From NCBI GenBank assembly GCA_015680685.1, contig MNCI01024940.1:90333-154332 (forward strand): a stretch of 64,000 nucleotides of DNA, in the 5' to 3' direction. The position numbers and the translations under genes were made by a program. The notes below the pieces were generated by a model that saw only the letters and a list, made by a program, of their open reading frames with translations, was not told where the DNA came from and made no database searches. This stretch comes from Gnetum montanum. Its lineage: Eukaryota > Streptophyta > Gnetopsida > Gnetales > Gnetaceae. Each line of letters starts with the position of its first letter. The stretch's first letter is position 1. This document shows positions 22,694 to 33,552 of the stretch, one piece after another.

Positions 22694-22868
22694 GCGCATT
22701 CACGCTGATGCTGATGTTGACGCTGACACCGCCACCACCGCCGCCACTTTTCCGTTTTTCTTGCTTTTTGCCTCGTTTTTCGTGCTTTTTCGAATTCGTT
22801 TTGATTTTTTCAAAAAAGATATAAAATCTACACACAAAAACGACATAAACAACAAATTTCGGCTTTAG

Positions 22869-22988
22869 TTGCCCGATAAGGCATTAAACTGCCGTTCGTT
22901 GCCCGGTAAGGCATTAAACTGCTGTTCGTTGCCTGGTAAGGCATTAAACTGCCGTTCGTTGCCCGGTAAGGCATTAAACTGCCGTTCG
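22869..22988 (+). repeat. Spacer II of element A: four 30-bp TTAAACT units
   Basis: Units of TTGCCCGGTAAGGCATTAAA continuing CTGCCGTTCG. They lie between the antisense promoter and pol, in sense orientation relative to the element. Confidence 0.9.
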
Positions 22989-23069
22989 TTTATCATGTTA
23001 ACTCATTTTCGCACATGTATGCTAAAGATTGCTGAAAGACCTGAAACGACCTCCGCTATCTTATCAGGC

Positions 23070-23087
23070 TTTCCATTCATTGATAGG
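23070..23087 (+). other. Conserved sense-strand 3' splice site upstream of pol, element A
   Basis: TTTCCATTCATTGATAG with the exon from GAACTTGCC at 23087. The same position in C (52222, minus) reads GTTTTTTGCAG then GACAATTTGC, and sequence similarity between the elements starts there. Ogre-type Tat elements are known to carry an intron between pro and RT. The matching donor near the end of pro was not identified. Confidence 0.55.
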
Positions 23088-25745
23088 AACTTGCCTAATG
23101 GATTGCAAGCGCTTGACCGAGCCGTTGGTCATGGACGGACCATACGGCGTAATTGAAAGGAGTATCGATGCGAATCTCGTTTACACGAGCTCATCAGCGA
23201 ATGACTTTACGATAGCTTCAACACAGCAAACGGTTGACGAATATGAGGGAATGACAAAGTCCCTCGACATTGAAGCTGAAAACATTACCGAGGACCCTCT
23301 AACCGAAACACCTATCGCCATGCCCAACGGGGAAATTAAAATCCTAAAACTAAGTGCACTAATAGAACCAAGTCTGGCTAGAGACATCGAAAACGTAATT
23401 AAGGATAATATGAAGGCATTTGCGTGGTCCTATATGGACATGCCCGGATTAGACCCCCGTATCGTCCAGCACAACATCGTCCTTGACCCGAAAGGTCAAA
23501 CCCGAAGTGGCATTAGCGGTTCGTGGTGAGATTACCAAGCTCTATCAAGCTGGTTTCATTAGGGATGTTGATTACGCCGAATGGGTATCGAACATGGTTA
23601 TAGTTCCAAAGAAGAACGGAAGCATTCGTCTTTGCATTGACTTCCGGGACCTTAACATCGCAACCATAAAGGATGACTTCCCCTTACCTAGCATTGATCA
23701 ACTAGTTGACTCAACTGCTGGGCATGCCCTATTATCCTTTATGGATGGCTTCTCAGGATATAACCAAATACGTATCAATCCAGAACACCAGCTCTGACCT
23801 ACTTTCATGACACCTTGGGGAACCTTTTGTTATACAATGATGCCTTTTGGTCTCAAGAATGCTGGGGCCACGTATCAAAGAGTGATGACGTATATTTTAA
23901 GTCATTATATCTTACACTCGCTCAATGATTACGTGGACGACATATTGGTCAAATCAAAATCGCCAGAACAACACGTGCAAGATCTTGACTTAGTATTAAA
24001 ACGTTGTCTAAAATACGAACTAAGGCTTAACCCGAAGAAATGCGTTTTCGGCGTCAAAACAGGCAAAATGCTTGGATTTGTAGCCTCAAAGGCAGGGATA
24101 CGGGTAGACCCCGATAAAGTTAAGGCCAGTATGAACCTAAAACCACCTAGCAATCTAACCGAACTCCGAGGGTTACAAGGGCGGTTGCAGTTCATTAGGA
24201 GTTCATTAGGAGGTTCATAGAAAATTTGATGGGAAAACTTACACCTATGAACCACCTACTACGCAAAAACACCCGCTTTGAATGGACATCGCAGTGCCAA
24301 GAAGCATTTGACAACGTTAAAACAGCACTCGCTCAGTTACCCACCATATTCCCGTCCAAAAACGATAGGTCGTTTTACATCTACTTGGCAACATCAGAAT
24401 CATCGATCGCATCCATGTTGTGCCAAAAACGAGATGACGGAATTGAGGTACCTGTATACTACCTGAGTCATGCAATGGTTGCCCACGAAAAGAGATATAA
24501 CGATGTAGAAAAGTCATGCTTAGCTTTAGTTTTCTCTTTAAAGAAATGGCGACATTATCTTTTCCAAAATCAAGTTAACATAATTTGTAAAGATAATGTG
24601 CTCAGAGCTATAACCGGAAACATCTATGAGTCAAGCAGGATAGCCCGTTGGAAGGCAATCATAGCTGAGTTTGACCTGCACTATGTAGCACAATCGTCAG
24701 TAAAGGGTCAAGCCATAGCGAATCAAATGACCACATCGCCAACGCATGATCCAGGTACAATAGAACCCGAATTCCTAGACGAGAATGTAAATACAATAGA
24801 CACGGTGCCAGATGACTACGAGGCGGTTCTAAACTTCGACGGACCATCCACCTCCCAAGGAGGAAGCGCTGCCGCTGTAATCACATACCCCTCTGGAGAA
24901 ATTAAGCCTTTCGCCTATCGCTTCAATTTTCATTGTACTAACAACATAGCAGAGTATGAGGGTCTCCTCAAAGGTCTCGCAGCCGCATTAGCCTCGGACA
25001 TTACACGACTCGTAGTTAGAGGGGATTCACAACTAGTCATAAACCAAGTCACAGATGTCTATACGTGTAAAGCACAACACTTACAACCATACTGTGATTT
25101 GGCTAAGCACCTACTTAAACAATTCGAAAAGGTTGACGTCCAACATATCCCTAGGAACGACAACACCATTGCACACGCCTTAGCAACCTTAGCTTTAAAC
25201 ATATCCCTTGACATGTTTTATGCACTACCAAGCTCCGTGACCAGTTGTGTCGAGCCCATAACCAAAACCCTCGACGCACTTCCAATTGCATCTGTTAGTA
25301 CAACACACACTAATGAATGGTATGATGACGTAAAAGAATACCTCCTGCTCGGTGAAGCGTCCCAACATTTAAACAACGCGCAAAAGGATGCAGTACGCAA
25401 GCGTTCTAAGCAATACACATTAATAGGGGATACGTTGTGCCGCCAATCCTACGAAGGCATACTGCTCACATGCGTCAATAGCACCGAGGCCCAAACAATT
25501 GTTGAACAGGTGCACGATGGAATATGCGGGGGACACATCGCACCGAGGGCAATGGCAACCAAAATAAGACGCCTAGGCTACTATTGGCCGCACATGGAAC
25601 ACGACTGTCAGTCCAAGGTCAAAACATGTAGTGTATGCCAAAAACACAGTAATCTCATCCACATTCCACAAAACGAGTTGTGCACCACACAAATCACATG
25701 GCCCTTCCAGAAGTGGGGACTGGACCTCATCGGCCCGATAACACC
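23087..25745 (+). pseudogene. pol: pol of element A: RT, RNase H, archaeal-type RNase H, integrase start
   Basis: Domains in order: an N-terminal linker (GPYGVIERSIDANL); RT with LCIDFRDLN, FMDGFSGYNQI, TPWGTFCYTMMPFGLKNAG and the YVDD catalytic box (about 23930); a Ty3-type RNase H whose first acidic position reads YLATSES, as in degenerate Tat tethers; a second archaeal-type RNase H (LNFDGPSTSQGG, NIAEYEGLLKGL, VRGDSQLV, NDNTIAHALATLA); and the integrase zinc finger (HDGICGGH, CSVCQKH), up to KWGLDLIGPI. The final RNase H acidic position is His here. Defects: about 30 bp missing near 23490 with a frame change, TGA at 23796, and an 11-bp direct duplication near 24195-24215 that shifts frame again. 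The integrase core falls in the assembly gap. Confidence 0.9.
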
Positions 25746-26627
25746 NNNNNNNNNNNNNNNNNNNNNNNNNNNNNNNNNNNNNNNNNNNNNNNNNNNNNNN
25801 NNNNNNNNNNNNNNNNNNNNNNNNNNNNNNNNNNNNNNNNNNNNNNNNNNNNNNNNNNNNNNNNNNNNNNNNNNNNNNNNNNNNNNNNNNNNNNNNNNNN
25901 NNNNNNNNNNNNNNNNNNNNNNNNNNNNNNNNNNNNNNNNNNNNNNNNNNNNNNNNNNNNNNNNNNNNNNNNNNNNNNNNNNNNNNNNNNNNNNNNNNNN
26001 NNNNNNNNNNNNNNNNNNNNNNNNNNNNNNNNNNNNNNNNNNNNNNNNNNNNNNNNNNNNNNNNNNNNNNNNNNNNNNNNNNNNNNNNNNNNNNNNNNNN
26101 NNNNNNNNNNNNNNNNNNNNNNNNNNNNNNNNNNNNNNNNNNNNNNNNNNNNNNNNNNNNNNNNNNNNNNNNNNNNNNNNNNNNNNNNNNNNNNNNNNNN
26201 NNNNNNNNNNNNNNNNNNNNNNNNNNNNNNNNNNNNNNNNNNNNNNNNNNNNNNNNNNNNNNNNNNNNNNNNNNNNNNNNNNNNNNNNNNNNNNNNNNNN
26301 NNNNNNNNNNNNNNNNNNNNNNNNNNNNNNNNNNNNNNNNNNNNNNNNNNNNNNNNNNNNNNNNNNNNNNNNNNNNNNNNNNNNNNNNNNNNNNNNNNNN
26401 NNNNNNNNNNNNNNNNNNNNNNNNNNNNNNNNNNNNNNNNNNNNNNNNNNNNNNNNNNNNNNNNNNNNNNNNNNNNNNNNNNNNNNNNNNNNNNNNNNNN
26501 NNNNNNNNNNNNNNNNNNNNNNNNNNNNNNNNNNNNNNNNNNNNNNNNNNNNNNNNNNNNNNNNNNNNNNNNNNNNNNNNNNNNNNNNNNNNNNNNNNNN
26601 NNNNNNNNNNNNNNNNNNNNNNNNNNN
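25746..26627. other. Assembly gap (882 N)
   Basis: A run of N. It hides the integrase catalytic core and C-terminus of element A and the start of spacer III. Reading frames drawn across it are meaningless. Confidence 0.99.
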
Positions 26628-26936
26628 GATACCACAGAACAGTCCTGGATCATGACTTAAAACTGATACCACAGAACAGTCCTGGATCATGACTTAAAAC
26701 TGATACCACAGAACAGTCCTGGATCATGACTTAAAACTGATACCACAGAACAGTCCTGGATCATGACTATAAACTGATACCACAGAACAGTCCTGGGTTA
26801 TGACTTCAAACTAACACCACGGGGTCCGCTAAGACTTAAAACTGGCAATGTAACGTCCGCCATGACATTAAACGGGCAATGTCCAATGGGTTATGAAACA
26901 AAACTAACCCATGATAGTCCGCTAAGACTATAAACT
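26628..26936 (+). repeat. Spacer III of element A
   Basis: About five 37-bp units (GATACCACAGAACAGTCCTG plus GATCATGACTTAAAACT), then divergent units ending GCTAAGACTATAAACTGG, which match D and B units closely. Confidence 0.92.
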
Positions 26937-27780
26937 GGTGTGTTCATCTTCGGCTCCTCACTCCACAGCCACATTCATCCATCAGAATCATCGCATCCCC
27001 CGTCGTCGACTCCAACATTCAAAACTCAGAATCACCCGAATAATTTGGTTCACTTGCAGCTGGCTAAATCTAAGCTCTTTAATTCACTCATGGTTTTCTT
27101 GTCTCTTTGGAGTTGTCTTTGCAGGATGACGCCTAGGAGTTCTCGTACAAAGTTACGCTTCATCATAAGTAGCAAGATGAGCCAAGGTCCATTTGTTCAC
27201 CTGGCAAGGCTAAATCGAACCCCTAACCTGCACATCCCCATTCCCTGAAAACCCACTATCTGTCCACCAAACCATTGCACGCTGCGAAATGTTACAGCAG
27301 TCGGAACACATACAACACAAGATTCATGCATGAGTACAAAAACAAATTGCAAAAAAAAAAAAAAAAATACGTACTCATGTCAAATGCAATCGAGAAACTT
27401 CCTATCGCATGGCTTTGGCTTTTCGCTAACGGTTTCCCCAAAGAAGGGAGCTGTTCCTCCAAAGAATGAAAAAAATCACCCCGTGGCTTTGGTAGTGAAA
27501 ACTGGTTCTCCTGAAAAACCACCAAGAGCACCGTTCCACCAAAGGACGCACACGCTTGAGTCCCGAGTTGGCTGAAAGACGGCTATCGACAAGGACCGGC
27601 ATACTGCACACCTGAGCACCCTACTCTCCCAGCATGGTCTCTCAGGCAATGACTGATCCCCACGATCCCTTCCTGCCCGCCAGTTTCCAATCTCACCCTT
27701 TCAATCCCATTTACCACTGAACACGGTATGATGAGGTCTGGCCAGATGACAAGGGACGAGGCTTTTATCGAGCTGCTTGC
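26937..27780 (+). other. Element A 3' untranslated region with a possible small exon
   Basis: TCTCTTTGGAGTTGTCTTTGCAG at about 27103-27125 looks like a 3' splice site and is conserved in D (about 1013-1034). An ATG directly after it (27127) opens 40 codons ending at 27249. The D counterpart is stop-ridden, so coding is doubtful. An A-tract lies at 27351-27366. No other gene. Confidence 0.4.
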
Positions 27781-27857
27781 GGTGTTTTGCGCTTCTTTGT
27801 CGACGCTTCTTGGGTCAATTCCTCCAAGCGTCAACAAAGAGGGGCCAATGAAACACC
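27781..27857 (+). promoter_or_regulatory. PPT and overlapping inverted repeat, element A
   Basis: The left arm is GGTGTTTTGCGCTTCTTTGT followed by CGACGCTT. The right arm is AAGCGTCAACAAAGAGGGGC followed by CAATGAAACACC. It covers PPT AAAGAGGGGCCAA and the first 9 bp of the LTR. This is the best-paired of the four copies. Confidence 0.75.
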
Positions 27858-29172
27858 ACAAAAATCTTTTAAGTGTTGTGCCAGCGTATACGCCCCACGT
27901 TCGCGCCCAGCGTTCACGCCCAGCGTTCACGCCCAGTGTCTACGCCCAGCGTTCACGCCCAGCGTCTACGCCCAGCGTTCATGCCCAGCGTTCATGCCTA
28001 GGTACGGCAGGGGCACACGCTTGACGACAGGATTTCCAATGGCAACATGAAGATTACACCAAAGAGCAAAGATTGAAGCAAGTGGACTTCCGTCGGTCTC
28101 TACGCCCGGCGTCTACGCTCGGCGTCTACGCCCGGCGTATATGCCCAGCGTGTACCCCCAGCGTACATGCCAGCTTGTAACGTTTACGCTCAGCGTATAT
28201 GCCCAGCGTGTACGCCCAGCGTACATGCCAGCTTTTAATGTATACGCCCAGCGTGTGCCAAGTTTCTAAATTGTAACGCACGGTCTATACGCCACGTGTC
28301 CCCTCATCCGCTTTTCCCGGTAATCCTACCCCTATAAATAGCCCAATTTTCCACATTTACCCCCCCGCGAAAATCTACCAGAGCCAACCCAGAGTAATTA
28401 CACTGCTGAAACCCTCTACTCTTACGCTTACGCTGGAAACCCTGCATGCTATACGCTGTACGCTGAGCACAGTCCACACTTCGCCTACCGTGCCCGCCAG
28501 CTGCATCCTTCTGTTCACCGGGGCTTTACGTCCACCTTGTGTCCCCACACAACTGCGTTAGACCGGTGCACAAAACTTTAATTCCATAATCTATTGTTTA
28601 CACTTGCAGCAAGTTCTTTTACAGTTTTATGTTAATTTGGCCCGCGCTTTGTTTACGCTTGTTTACGTTTGCGCTCCGCGCTCGGTTCGTGCCCGAGGAC
28701 GACCACTGTTTACGCTCGCTGTGAGTTCTTTTTTAGTTTTACATCAATTTGGCCCACCCTTCGTTAACGCCCGCTTGCATTTTTGCTCCGCCTCCGTTCG
28801 TATATGCCCACTGTTTACGCTGTCTGTCTGCTCACGCCATACATCCATTCACCATTTACGCTCACGCCCATACGCTCACGCTGTGTTCATTTCTGTTTAC
28901 GCTGTTCACGCCCCATTCCGTTTATGCCCGTTATATTTACGCCGTGCACACCTGATTCATTGGTTATGCCCTGTTTACGTATAACCTAGCGTATAACGCT
29001 TCGGCGGCGCTCGGGGAAGTCCTTGTTTGATCCGCGTGTGGACCATCCAAGGCACTCTACCTTCGTCCTTTCCAGCTTGCCCTCAAGCGGAGGCGGGGTC
29101 GACTGTGCTTGTCCGCATCTCCTTCGGTGTTCGTTACATTTCAGCCTTGCACCGACGATTTCGGTTGGCACA
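27849..29172 (+). repeat. Element A 3' LTR (1324 bp)
   Basis: TGAAACACC to GGCACA, matching 11986-13298; TATA at 28333-28341. It ends at the ACTGT target duplication. Confidence 0.94.
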
Positions 29173-29177
29173 ACTGT
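29173..29177. repeat. Target site duplication of element A, right copy
   Basis: ACTGT, identical to 11981-11985. Confidence 0.92.
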
Positions 29178-30024
29178 AATGAAGGGTGCTCTCAAGAAGA
29201 ATGCTCTCATAGAGACTATTGTTAAGGAGGATTTTCTCATGGAGGGTGTCCTTAGAAAGACCATTCTCTGGGAGGACGTTCTCAAGGAGGGAACTCTTAG
29301 GAAGGGCACTCTTTGAGAGAATGCTCTCAACAAGGGTGCTCTCAAGGAGAACACTATCATGTGCATAGTGCAAGCCACTCTTGGGGAGAATGCTTTGAGG
29401 GAGGCCACTCTTAGGGAGAGCGCTCTCTATGAGAGCGCTCTCAGGGAGGGCATCCTCCAAAAGGCTGCTCTCAATGAGGACGATCTCAAGGAAAACACTC
29501 TCATGATCATAGTGCAATGTGCTCTCAAAGAGGATGATCTCAAGGAGAACACTCTTAGGGAGGCTAATCTAATGAAGGGTGCTCTTAGGTAGAATGCTCT
29601 TGGGCAGGGCGGTCTTAAGGAGGATGCTATCTAAGAGGGCATCCTCAACGAGGCTGTTCTTAGGGAGGGCACTCTCATGGAGGGTTATCTTTGAGAGAAT
29701 GCTCTCAATGAGGGAACTCTCAAAGAGAGAATTCTCATGTGTGTAGCACAACATGCACTCAGGGATAATGCTCCCATGAAGGATGCTTTCAGGGAGACCG
29801 CTCTAATAGAGGATGCTCTCCGAGACAATGCTCTCAGGGAGGGCACTCTCAGAGAGGGTTCTTCTTGAGGAGAACACTCTCCCATGCATAGCAGAAGGCA
29901 CTCTTAGGGAGAACACTTTGAAGGAGGCCACTCTCAAGGAGAGTGCTCTCCAGAAGGGCACTCTTGAGGAGAACACTCTCATGTGTGTAGTGAAAGCTAC
30001 TCTCAGGGAGGGAACTCTCAAGGA
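29178..30024. repeat. 15-bp satellite array, block 2
   Basis: Direct continuation of block 1 after removal of element A (AATGAAGGGTGCTCTCAAG). It is cut at 30024 by element B. The last five bases, AAGGA (30020-30024), are the left target duplication of B. No gene. Confidence 0.92.
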
Positions 30025-31815
30025 TGTAGTAACCAAAAACATCGGTGGCTAGAAAACACCAAGAGGTCATCGGTCATGACAGTCTTAACCTTGGATCCAC
30101 ATTAGGGTCATGCTAGATAAAGTGAAAATGAGGCACCCTAAATGGTCTGGTCGATTAGATAGGGACTTAGTCAGTGTTAATCTAATCTTTTGTAAACAGA
30201 TAATTTGAAAGTGAGACTTGTAGTATATAATAATGATTTTTAAATGCAAAAGGAGTAGAAAATGATGTAAAATATGATGACAAGTAGGAAAGAAAAGTAA
30301 AATTTAGTTAGGAAAATGCACTGCTTCAAGGCTATGACTTTACTCTGTCAAGGTGGATACAATTGGTTGCACAATGCTGGGAGGCATAGAGATCCCAAGA
30401 GTAACTAAGACTTTTAGAGCAAGAAAGCTGGATGTTCAAACATAAATTTACGGGTTAATAATATAAAATGCTACGAGGATAGCAAGAAAGAACAAAACAG
30501 GATGCCAAATGGGAGTGCCAACTGTTTATAGTGCCAAACAAGATGTTTACAATGCTCAAGATTATAATGATAACTCTTTTTCTTGCTAGCTAACAAAATC
30601 ACCAACCAACCCTTAGAGCATTGCTCATCGGAGTATTTATAGGACCAAGGACACGTGAAAGATGTGGTTTGGATGCCACGTGTCCTTGACCTATGTTGAT
30701 GTGTCTAGGTTGCATGGACATGCAAGACCGTTAGACGAGCCTACCATGCTGTAATTGCGAGCCTACCATGTTGTAATTGCAAGCCTACCATGCTGTAATT
30801 ATGTTGTTAGAACTTGGAGATGTGTGCCAACAATGCAAACAGATGAAATGCATTGATATAGCGTAACTGCTTACTATGTTGTGCTATGCTTTGTAGCATC
30901 GCGCGTTGGCGTAGCGTAGCATCTTGCTACATTGTGCTATGCTATGCAGTGTAGCATAGCATGTTGGCGTAGTGTAGCATCTTGCAACATTGTGCTATGC
31001 TATGTAGTGTAGCATAGCTTAGCCACTAGTTTGAAGCGAAAACTTGCATTGCGTCCTACTACATGTACTTAAAACCTTTTGAAGTGCTCTAAGTATTTCT
31101 TGCATACTTGCTACGCTGTGCTACGCTATGTAGCGTAGCAGAGCATAGTAGCTAGACTTAATCGTGGGCATGTCGACAATCTACTACCTTTGCTTTTTGC
31201 ATTATGAAACTTGTGAACTTACTGATCCTACACTTTGAGATGCTTTTCACTACTTCCGTAGAGTTTCTATGCTGTACTACGCCATGTAGCATAGCATAGA
31301 ATAGCAACCAACATGACCTACTTTTGCTAAGTTTGCTACTTTCTGGTGAAGGATCCATTGCTGAAGGACTAGGAGCCAAGCAAAGCAGCTATTTTCAAAG
31401 GCCAGAGGTGATAACTTAGTGCAATTGAAATGACTAAGTAAGCCAAGCCTTCATATCTTGCTCTTGCTACGCTATGTTACACTGTGTAGCATAGCATATT
31501 GTCTTTGCAATAATTCACAATTGATCATTTGAATGACTATCTCCTGAAGCTTGCTACGCTACATAGTGTAGTGTAGTGTAGTGAACTCTTCGACTAGAGA
31601 AATTGCCAAACTATTTTGTGCACTTTGAGCAATGCCGACAACTCTCCAAATCATTTTTAAGTAGGTTATTAGCTGGATGAATTACCTAGCTAGAAAATTT
31701 GCCAAACTGTACAGCCTAAACTCAGAGCATCGATTTCTTGCCAAAGTGACATGATGCTGCCTGAATCGCAAAGACCTGGTGTTACAAGAATGCCTTGAAA
31801 ATTTAGGGTGTTTCA
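30025..31815 (-). repeat. Element B 3' LTR (1791 bp)
   Basis: Plus strand runs TGTAGTAACC to GGGTGTTTCA and aligns with 41710-43433. Several GCTACGCTATGTAGCATAGC-type inverted repeats lie at about 30880-31010, 31105-31145, 31265-31300 and 31455-31495. Confidence 0.92.
30634..30643 (-). promoter_or_regulatory. TATA box, element B 3' LTR
   Basis: The minus strand reads CCTATAAATACTCC; counterpart at 42317-42325. Confidence 0.7.
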
Positions 31816-31881
31816 TTGGTCCCTCTTTGTCGATGTCTAGAGGATGGACGTGAGAGATGTCGACAAAGAATACGAAACACC
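31807..31881 (-). promoter_or_regulatory. PPT and overlapping inverted repeat, element B
   Basis: Plus strand: GGTGTTTCATTGGTCCCTCT with TTGTCGATGTCT on one side, AGATGTCGACAAAGAATACG with AAACACC on the other. The minus-strand PPT is CAAAGAGGGACCAA next to TGAAACACC. Confidence 0.7.
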
Positions 31882-33200
31882 ATGAAAGAAAAAATGCTAA
31901 CATTGTTGTTTAGTGATCGTTGATATGTCACTTAGCTATGCTTGAGTGTGTTACATTGGTTTTGTAGGGGAAAAGAGAAGAGTTAAGTAGGGAGGAATGA
32001 GGTTTAGGAAAAGGGTAAAGATGAAACTTAGTAGAATCCCTCATTGGACTACTCATGAGGGAGTTTTTCATGTGGTCATCTTTATTTTTGCTGACCTTCA
32101 ACCTCCCATTGAAATGTTTGGAGAGGGTGATTTACGAAACAGTGTATGTGCCATTTGTTTTAGGCATGTTTTTTTGTGTGCATGTGAACTTTTTCTCTCT
32201 TATGAATTTGCTTTTTTATTATTTTTTCATTTACATTTGTGAACAACCTTGTTGTAGGACAGGTGTTTCTTTCTCAAGATGTATTATGCTACATCCACAT
32301 GGGCCTTTAACCCACCTACAAATGCTTCCCATGTGATAAGCTGTGTTACACACTTCATGGACTTTGCGGTTGAGCATATGGAAGGGCTTAACAAGATTTG
32401 GGAAAAGCTTGTAAAAGAGTGGAGCAAGAAAAAATTGCGAGTGCAAGAAGGTAAATAGAAGGAGCTTAGAAGATAGGGCAAGATGTGCACTATAAAGTAG
32501 CCAAGCTAGTCAAGGCAACCACTTTGCAATGCTGTAGCATTTGCTACCATAGAGAGACGCAGCTTCGGTCGACACCTCTCCAGAATGCACCTTGCAAAAT
32601 CAATAGAGAGCAAACCAAAAGAAAAAACCATGATTAAAAAAGGAAGGCAAAGGTGTTGCTTGCTATAGAAATTTTTGAAGCTCTGGACACCTTTGCTAAT
32701 GTACGATGTACAAAGTAGGAAGGCCAGTAGCGGCCTTGGAAGCATTCGCATGGAGGAGTTGGCATCAAAGGAGCGGGGAGTTGCTATGAGTACAGATGCC
32801 ATGGAATCCTTGACAAAGGCATGCATTCTTAGTTTAGCCATGGGATCAGCTTCCAAATAGCTAAAATACATTTGAGCTTAGACTCTAGTAGGAAGCTAGA
32901 GGGTAACAATACTGTGGCTGGGCCATAATACTGCTAGAACTCCAGTAGCAGGCACTGATCAAGGAACCACCATCAAGGTGATGGGTCGTGACGATGGTAG
33001 GTCTGGAGGATTAGTGAGATGTGATATGACATCCCCAGAGGATCATGAAGATTCCAAGAGTGGCACCGTTACATATGTTCCAGATCGTGTTCTCATCGCA
33101 TCGTGAGCTTCATTCTGGAACTGCAACATTCCACCCCACATTGGCACTGTGCATGCTCGCTTGATGTGTAATTGGTGTAGATGCATGCTGAGGACATGCA
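31882..33200 (-). other. Element B 3' untranslated region
   Basis: About 1.3 kb with short broken frames only. Nothing matches a known protein by eye. Confidence 0.45.
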
Positions 33201-33204
33201 ACAA

Positions 33205-33545
33205 ACCCAGTTTAAGATCCTGGTAGAACATGTGTTGGTTTAAGGTCCCAGTAGATTGTTGTGCTGGTTTAAGGTCCCGACAGATCATATGTGCCAATTT
33301 AATGTCATAGCGGATGTGTTGTGCCAGTTTATAGTCATAGCGGATGAGCTGTGCCAGTTTTACATCATAGCAAATGAGTTGTGCCAGTTTATTATCATAG
33401 AAGACTAGCTATGCTAGTTTTATGTCATAGTGGACGAGTTCTTTTAGTTTATAGTCATAGTAGACTAGCTGTGCTAGTTTTACATCATAGCAGACAATTA
33501 CCACCTTGGCTAGTTTTACATTGTAGCAGATGATGCTTACCGTGT
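33205..33545 (-). repeat. Spacer III of element B
   Basis: Units of about 38 bp; the minus strand reads TCCGCTATGACTATAAACTG followed by GCACA, essentially the same words as in D and A. Confidence 0.9.
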
Positions 33546-33552
33546 TCATGCT

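Larger units (their letters stand above)
11986..29172 (+). mobile_element. Element A: complete 17.2-kb Tat-lineage Ty3/gypsy retrotransposon with an antisense gene
   Basis: The order is 5' LTR, primer-binding site, repetitive leader, gag-pro, spacer I, antisense gene on the minus strand, spacer II, pol (RT, RNase H, archaeal-type RNase H, start of integrase), assembly gap, spacer III, PPT and 3' LTR. Both ends carry the ACTGT duplication. The two LTRs are nearly identical over long stretches and differ mainly in short-repeat copy number, so the insertion is fairly young. Coding regions nevertheless carry several stops, a small deletion and an 11-bp duplication, so the copy is not autonomous. 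The dual RNase H arrangement is diagnostic of Tat elements. Confidence 0.95.
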
